A DNA stretch of 6,993 nucleotides from an uncultured Campylobacter sp. Its GTDB lineage: Bacteria > Campylobacterota > Campylobacteria > Campylobacterales > Campylobacteraceae. A program made the translations under genes and the position numbers. The DNA is taken from assembly GCF_938018035.1 (NCBI RefSeq), contig NZ_CALIJF010000293.1, positions 1 through 6,993 of the forward strand, written 5' to 3'. The number at the start of each line of letters is the position of its first letter. Position 1 is the first letter of the stretch. The notes under the pieces are model-generated. The model ran no database searches and had not been told where the DNA came from. It saw only the letters and a program-made list of their open reading frames with translations. Of this stretch, positions 4,865 through 6,993 are shown piece after piece.

Positions 4865-6055
4865 TTAAATTTTTTCGTAGATCAAAAATTTATAATAAAA
4901 CGCCGCGATTGCAAACATAAAGCCCATGCCGAAGGTGATTTGCGAAAGCGAAAATCCAAGCTCGAAAAAAAATCCGATCGCAGCCGACACGAGCGTCGCG
5001 ACGATGAAATACGCCATGTCGTTGTAGGCGATAACGCGCCCGAAAAACTCCCTATCGACGTGACTTTGCAGCTGCGTAAAAGAATACGACCACACCGTCG
5101 TGATGAAAAATCCCGCCGCGATCATGCCCGCAAACGAAAGCCAGTAGTTAAACTCCAGTGCCGCCCACAGCGCGATGCCTGCAAACTGCCCCAGCAATAG
5201 CCAAAAAAACGTATGTTTATTCACGATCTTGCTTAGCCATATCTGTCCGAAAAACGCAGCCGCCGAGCGCGACATATTCATAAGCCCGATGACTAGCGAG
5301 GCGCTTAAAATTTCTTTATATTTATACTTCGCAAGAAGCGCGATGAGATTGTCGTAGGTAGTGACGGCGACGAAAGCGTGAAGGACGATGAGATGCACCA
5401 CCAAAGGATGCGAGCGCAGATAAGAAAAGCCCTCCTTTAGCATCTTAAACACGGGCCCTGGCGCGTTTCTTGCGAGGTCTTTAAAATTTAGCCGCAGCAG
5501 GATGAAAAACGAAAAAACGTATAAGCAAAAATCCAAAATAAACGCCGCTCGCACGCCGAAATAGTGGATAAAAACGCCCGCGCTCGCCATGCCGAAAGTA
5601 TATGTGATCGTCCAGATAATGCCCGTCATCTCGTTAGCAAGCTTGAGATAGGGGCGGCTTAGAAATTTCGGCAGCGTCGAGGATTCGGTCTGAAAAAACA
5701 GCGTGCCTGCGACGCTTCGCACGACCACGATCAAAAGTAGCAGCCACAGATAATCTAAACTATCTATAAAAATCAGCATGAAAATACTGATCATCTCGGT
5801 TATAAACATCGCCGTCATCAGGGGCTTTGGTTGAAATTTATCCACGATGATGCCGTTAATGGGCGCTAAAAAGACGTTCGGCACGAACGAAACGACGCCC
5901 GCCGCCGTGATCGCCCACACCGGCGCGCCAAGTTCAATCAGCAGCGTAGCGACCCCAACGACCGAAAACCACAAGCCGAACATGCATATAAAGCCCGCCG
6001 AAAAGAGCAGTCGGTAGTTGCGCGAATGTCGAAGCAGCACGATGTATCTGATCAT
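4865..6055 (-). CDS. MFS transporter, EntS/MefA-like (DHA3, MFS_3 type)
   Basis: A 396-residue inner-membrane carrier with about 12 hydrophobic segments, unrelated in detail to the MFS protein next door. After a short basic N-terminus (RHSRNYRLLF) it has the loop 2-3 motif A variant INGIIVDKFQPKPLM at 66-80 (Asp72), the family-typical stretch TLFFQTESSTLPKFL with L-x-x-AN-E at 118-142, and a Q-x-x-VDREFFGRVIAYND segment at 330-346, corresponding to the conserved Q-x-x-x-P-x-x-x-RGRV of the DHA3 group. Members include the enterobactin exporter EntS and macrolide exporter Mef; the substrate here cannot be read from sequence, and no siderophore genes are in view. ATG 6055 is preceded by GGGA (6068-6065) at 9 nt, a modest ribosome binding site. 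Its stop faces that of the neighbouring MFS gene; it diverges from the SPFH gene on the other side. Confidence 0.88.
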   Translation of the reverse strand: MIRYIVLLRHSRNYRLLFSAGFICMFGLWFSVVGVATLLIELGAPVWAITAAGVVSFVPNVFLAPINGIIVDKFQPKPLMTAMFITEMISIFMLIFIDSLDYLWLLLLIVVVRSVAGTLFFQTESSTLPKFLSRPYLKLANEMTGIIWTITYTFGMASAGVFIHYFGVRAAFILDFCLYVFSFFILLRLNFKDLARNAPGPVFKMLKEGFSYLRSHPLVVHLIVLHAFVAVTTYDNLIALLAKYKYKEILSASLVIGLMNMSRSAAAFFGQIWLSKIVNKHTFFWLLLGQFAGIALWAALEFNYWLSFAGMIAAGFFITTVWSYSFTQLQSHVDREFFGRVIAYNDMAYFIVATLVSAAIGFFFELGFSLSQITFGMGFMFAIAAFYYKFLIYEKI

Positions 6056-6096
6056 AAAATTTTATCCCGTAAATTTAATATAAAAAATCTAGCGAA

Positions 6097-6105
6097 ATTG
6101 TATCA
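6097..6105 (-). promoter_or_regulatory. Extended -10 of the minus-strand MFS gene
   Basis: The minus strand reads TGATACAAT over 6105-6097, a TGn extended -10 with one change from TATAAT. A transcript would start near 6090 and carry an AT-rich leader of about 35 bases to ATG 6055. Confidence 0.5.
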
Positions 6106-6138
6106 CGGCGCGCCTTAAAAGCCAAAATAAGCTAAAAA

Positions 6139-6147
6139 TGCTATAAT
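6139..6147 (+). promoter_or_regulatory. Extended -10 of the SPFH gene
   Basis: TGCTATAAT is a perfect extended -10 (TGn plus TATAAT), 27 bases before the ATG. Transcription would begin near 6154, about 10 bases before the ribosome binding site AGGAG at 6164-6168. An A/T-rich stretch upstream (6116-6138) is usual for Campylobacter promoters. It is divergent from the -10 at 6097-6105, with 33 bases between the two. Confidence 0.65.
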
Positions 6148-6173
6148 TGCGAAATTTTAATTCAGGAGTGAAA

Positions 6174-6993
6174 ATGGAAGGGTTCGTAACTACGGTAATA
6201 GTATTTTGCGTCCTCATCGCGGCAATTCTAAAGATGGGGGTCAAGATCGTCTCACAATCGGAAATTCTGATCATCGAGCGGCTGGGCCGCTTTCACAAGG
6301 TGCTCGACGGCGGCTTTCACATCATCGTGCCGTTTTTTGACGCGGTGCGCGCGAAGATGAGCGTGCGCGAGCAGCTGGTGGATATCAGCAAGCAGCAAGT
6401 CATCACCAAAGATAACGTCAACATAAGCGTGGATGGTATCGTGTTTTTGAAGGTCATCGACGGCAAGATGGCGCTTTACAACGTCGAGGATTATCGCCGC
6501 GCGATTTCAAATTTAGCGATGACGACGCTACGTAGCGCGATCGGCGAGATGAGCCTAGACAGCACGCTTAGCTCGCGCGATCAGCTAAATTCCAAGCTAC
6601 AAATCGCTCTGGGCGACGCCGCGGATAACTGGGGCGTAAAGATCATGCGCGTGGAGATTTCCGAAATTTCGGTACCGCACGGCATCGAAGAGGCGATGAA
6701 TATGCAGATGAAAGCCGAGCGCGAAAAGCGCGCGATCGAGCTTAAAGCCGAGGCTGAAAAAGCAGCCCTCATCCGAAACGCCGAGGCGCTAAAGCAGGAG
6801 AAGGTGCTCGAGGCCGAGGCGATCGAGCGCATGGCGGATGCGAAAAAATACGAGCAGATCGCGCTCGCGCAAGGTCAAAAAGACGCGATGGATAGCATAA
6901 ATTTAGCGATGAGCGCTTCTAGCTTTGCGGCGGAATACCTGCTCGCGCAGGGTCGCGTAAACGCTTTTAGCGAGCTGTCCAAAAACCCGAGCA
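6174..6993 (+). CDS. Band-7/SPFH membrane protein, stomatin/QmcA-like (3' end outside the window)
   Basis: The first 273 residues of a prohibitin/stomatin-family protein, probably a membrane scaffold that forms oligomers and influences protease or membrane-domain function. ATG 6174 lies 5 nt after AGGAG (6164-6168). Residues 4-20 form an N-terminal membrane anchor. The SPFH domain follows from about 24 to 170, with ERLGRFHKVLDGGFHIIVPFFD at 35-56, QQVITKDNVNISVDGIVFLKVID at 74-96, and LAMTTLRSAIGEMSLDSTLSSRD at 114-136, then the WGVKIMRVEISEISVP segment at 153-168, very close to the matching parts of E. coli QmcA. From about 175 to 235 there is a charged, alanine-rich helix (repeated AEAEKA/EAEAIER patterns) typical of the flotillin-like coiled coil. 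The family is about 300 residues, so only a short tail is missing. It is often paired with an NfeD-like partner; none lies upstream here and downstream is not visible. No function specific to this organism can be inferred. Confidence 0.92.
   Translation, partial: MEGFVTTVIVFCVLIAAILKMGVKIVSQSEILIIERLGRFHKVLDGGFHIIVPFFDAVRAKMSVREQLVDISKQQVITKDNVNISVDGIVFLKVIDGKMALYNVEDYRRAISNLAMTTLRSAIGEMSLDSTLSSRDQLNSKLQIALGDAADNWGVKIMRVEISEISVPHGIEEAMNMQMKAEREKRAIELKAEAEKAALIRNAEALKQEKVLEAEAIERMADAKKYEQIALAQGQKDAMDSINLAMSASSFAAEYLLAQGRVNAFSELSKNPS

Noticed and set aside
4817..5200. 127-codon plus-strand frame over the second MFS gene
   Set aside because: Highly basic, low-complexity product (many R/K) typical of the antisense of hydrophobic coding sequence.
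6581..6832. 83-codon minus-strand frame inside the SPFH gene
   Set aside because: Serine/alanine/phenylalanine-rich mirror of the charged coiled-coil region.

Overview
The window looks like chromosomal DNA of an epsilonproteobacterium, most likely a Campylobacter of the relatively GC-rich oral group (such as C. gracilis, C. showae, C. rectus or C. curvus). This is inferred from the mix of C/G-ending codons with frequent AAATTT/TAAAATTTTA words, from the protein sequences, and from the order cysS then msbA, which I recall from Campylobacter jejuni. I cannot name the species.

Layout, left to right. (1) The 3' end of cysS on the plus strand, closed by a hairpin. (2) About 620 bp without a convincing gene, rich in inverted repeats and ending in an AT-rich block with three copies of a short repeat. 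(3) An MsbA-type ABC exporter on the plus strand, with a TTG start. (4) About 330 bp of gene-free, repeat-rich DNA. (5) A small, unrecognised lipoprotein gene on the minus strand, whose only plausible start is the rare codon ATT. (6) Divergent from it, an MFS transporter on the plus strand that resembles the YcaD-type drug/unknown-substrate group. (7) Convergent with that, only 10 bp away, a second MFS transporter of the EntS/MefA-like (DHA3) type on the minus strand. (8) Divergent from the second transporter, a band-7/SPFH (stomatin/QmcA-like) membrane protein on the plus strand that runs off the right edge.

The theme is the cell envelope: lipid A/lipid flipping, two efflux-type carriers, a lipoprotein and a membrane-scaffold protein. 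The genes are separate transcription units on alternating strands, so there is no evidence that they form one system. Extended -10 promoters can be read in the divergent gaps at about 6097-6147. Three of the five visible start codons are not ATG (TTG, ATT, TTG), each behind a good Shine-Dalgarno sequence.

I see no CRISPR array, tRNA, rRNA, insertion sequence or recognisable defence or biosynthetic system. The points most worth a second look are the ATT-started lipoprotein, the structured gene-free stretch between cysS and msbA with a minus-strand terminator signature, and the repeat-rich stretch behind msbA.
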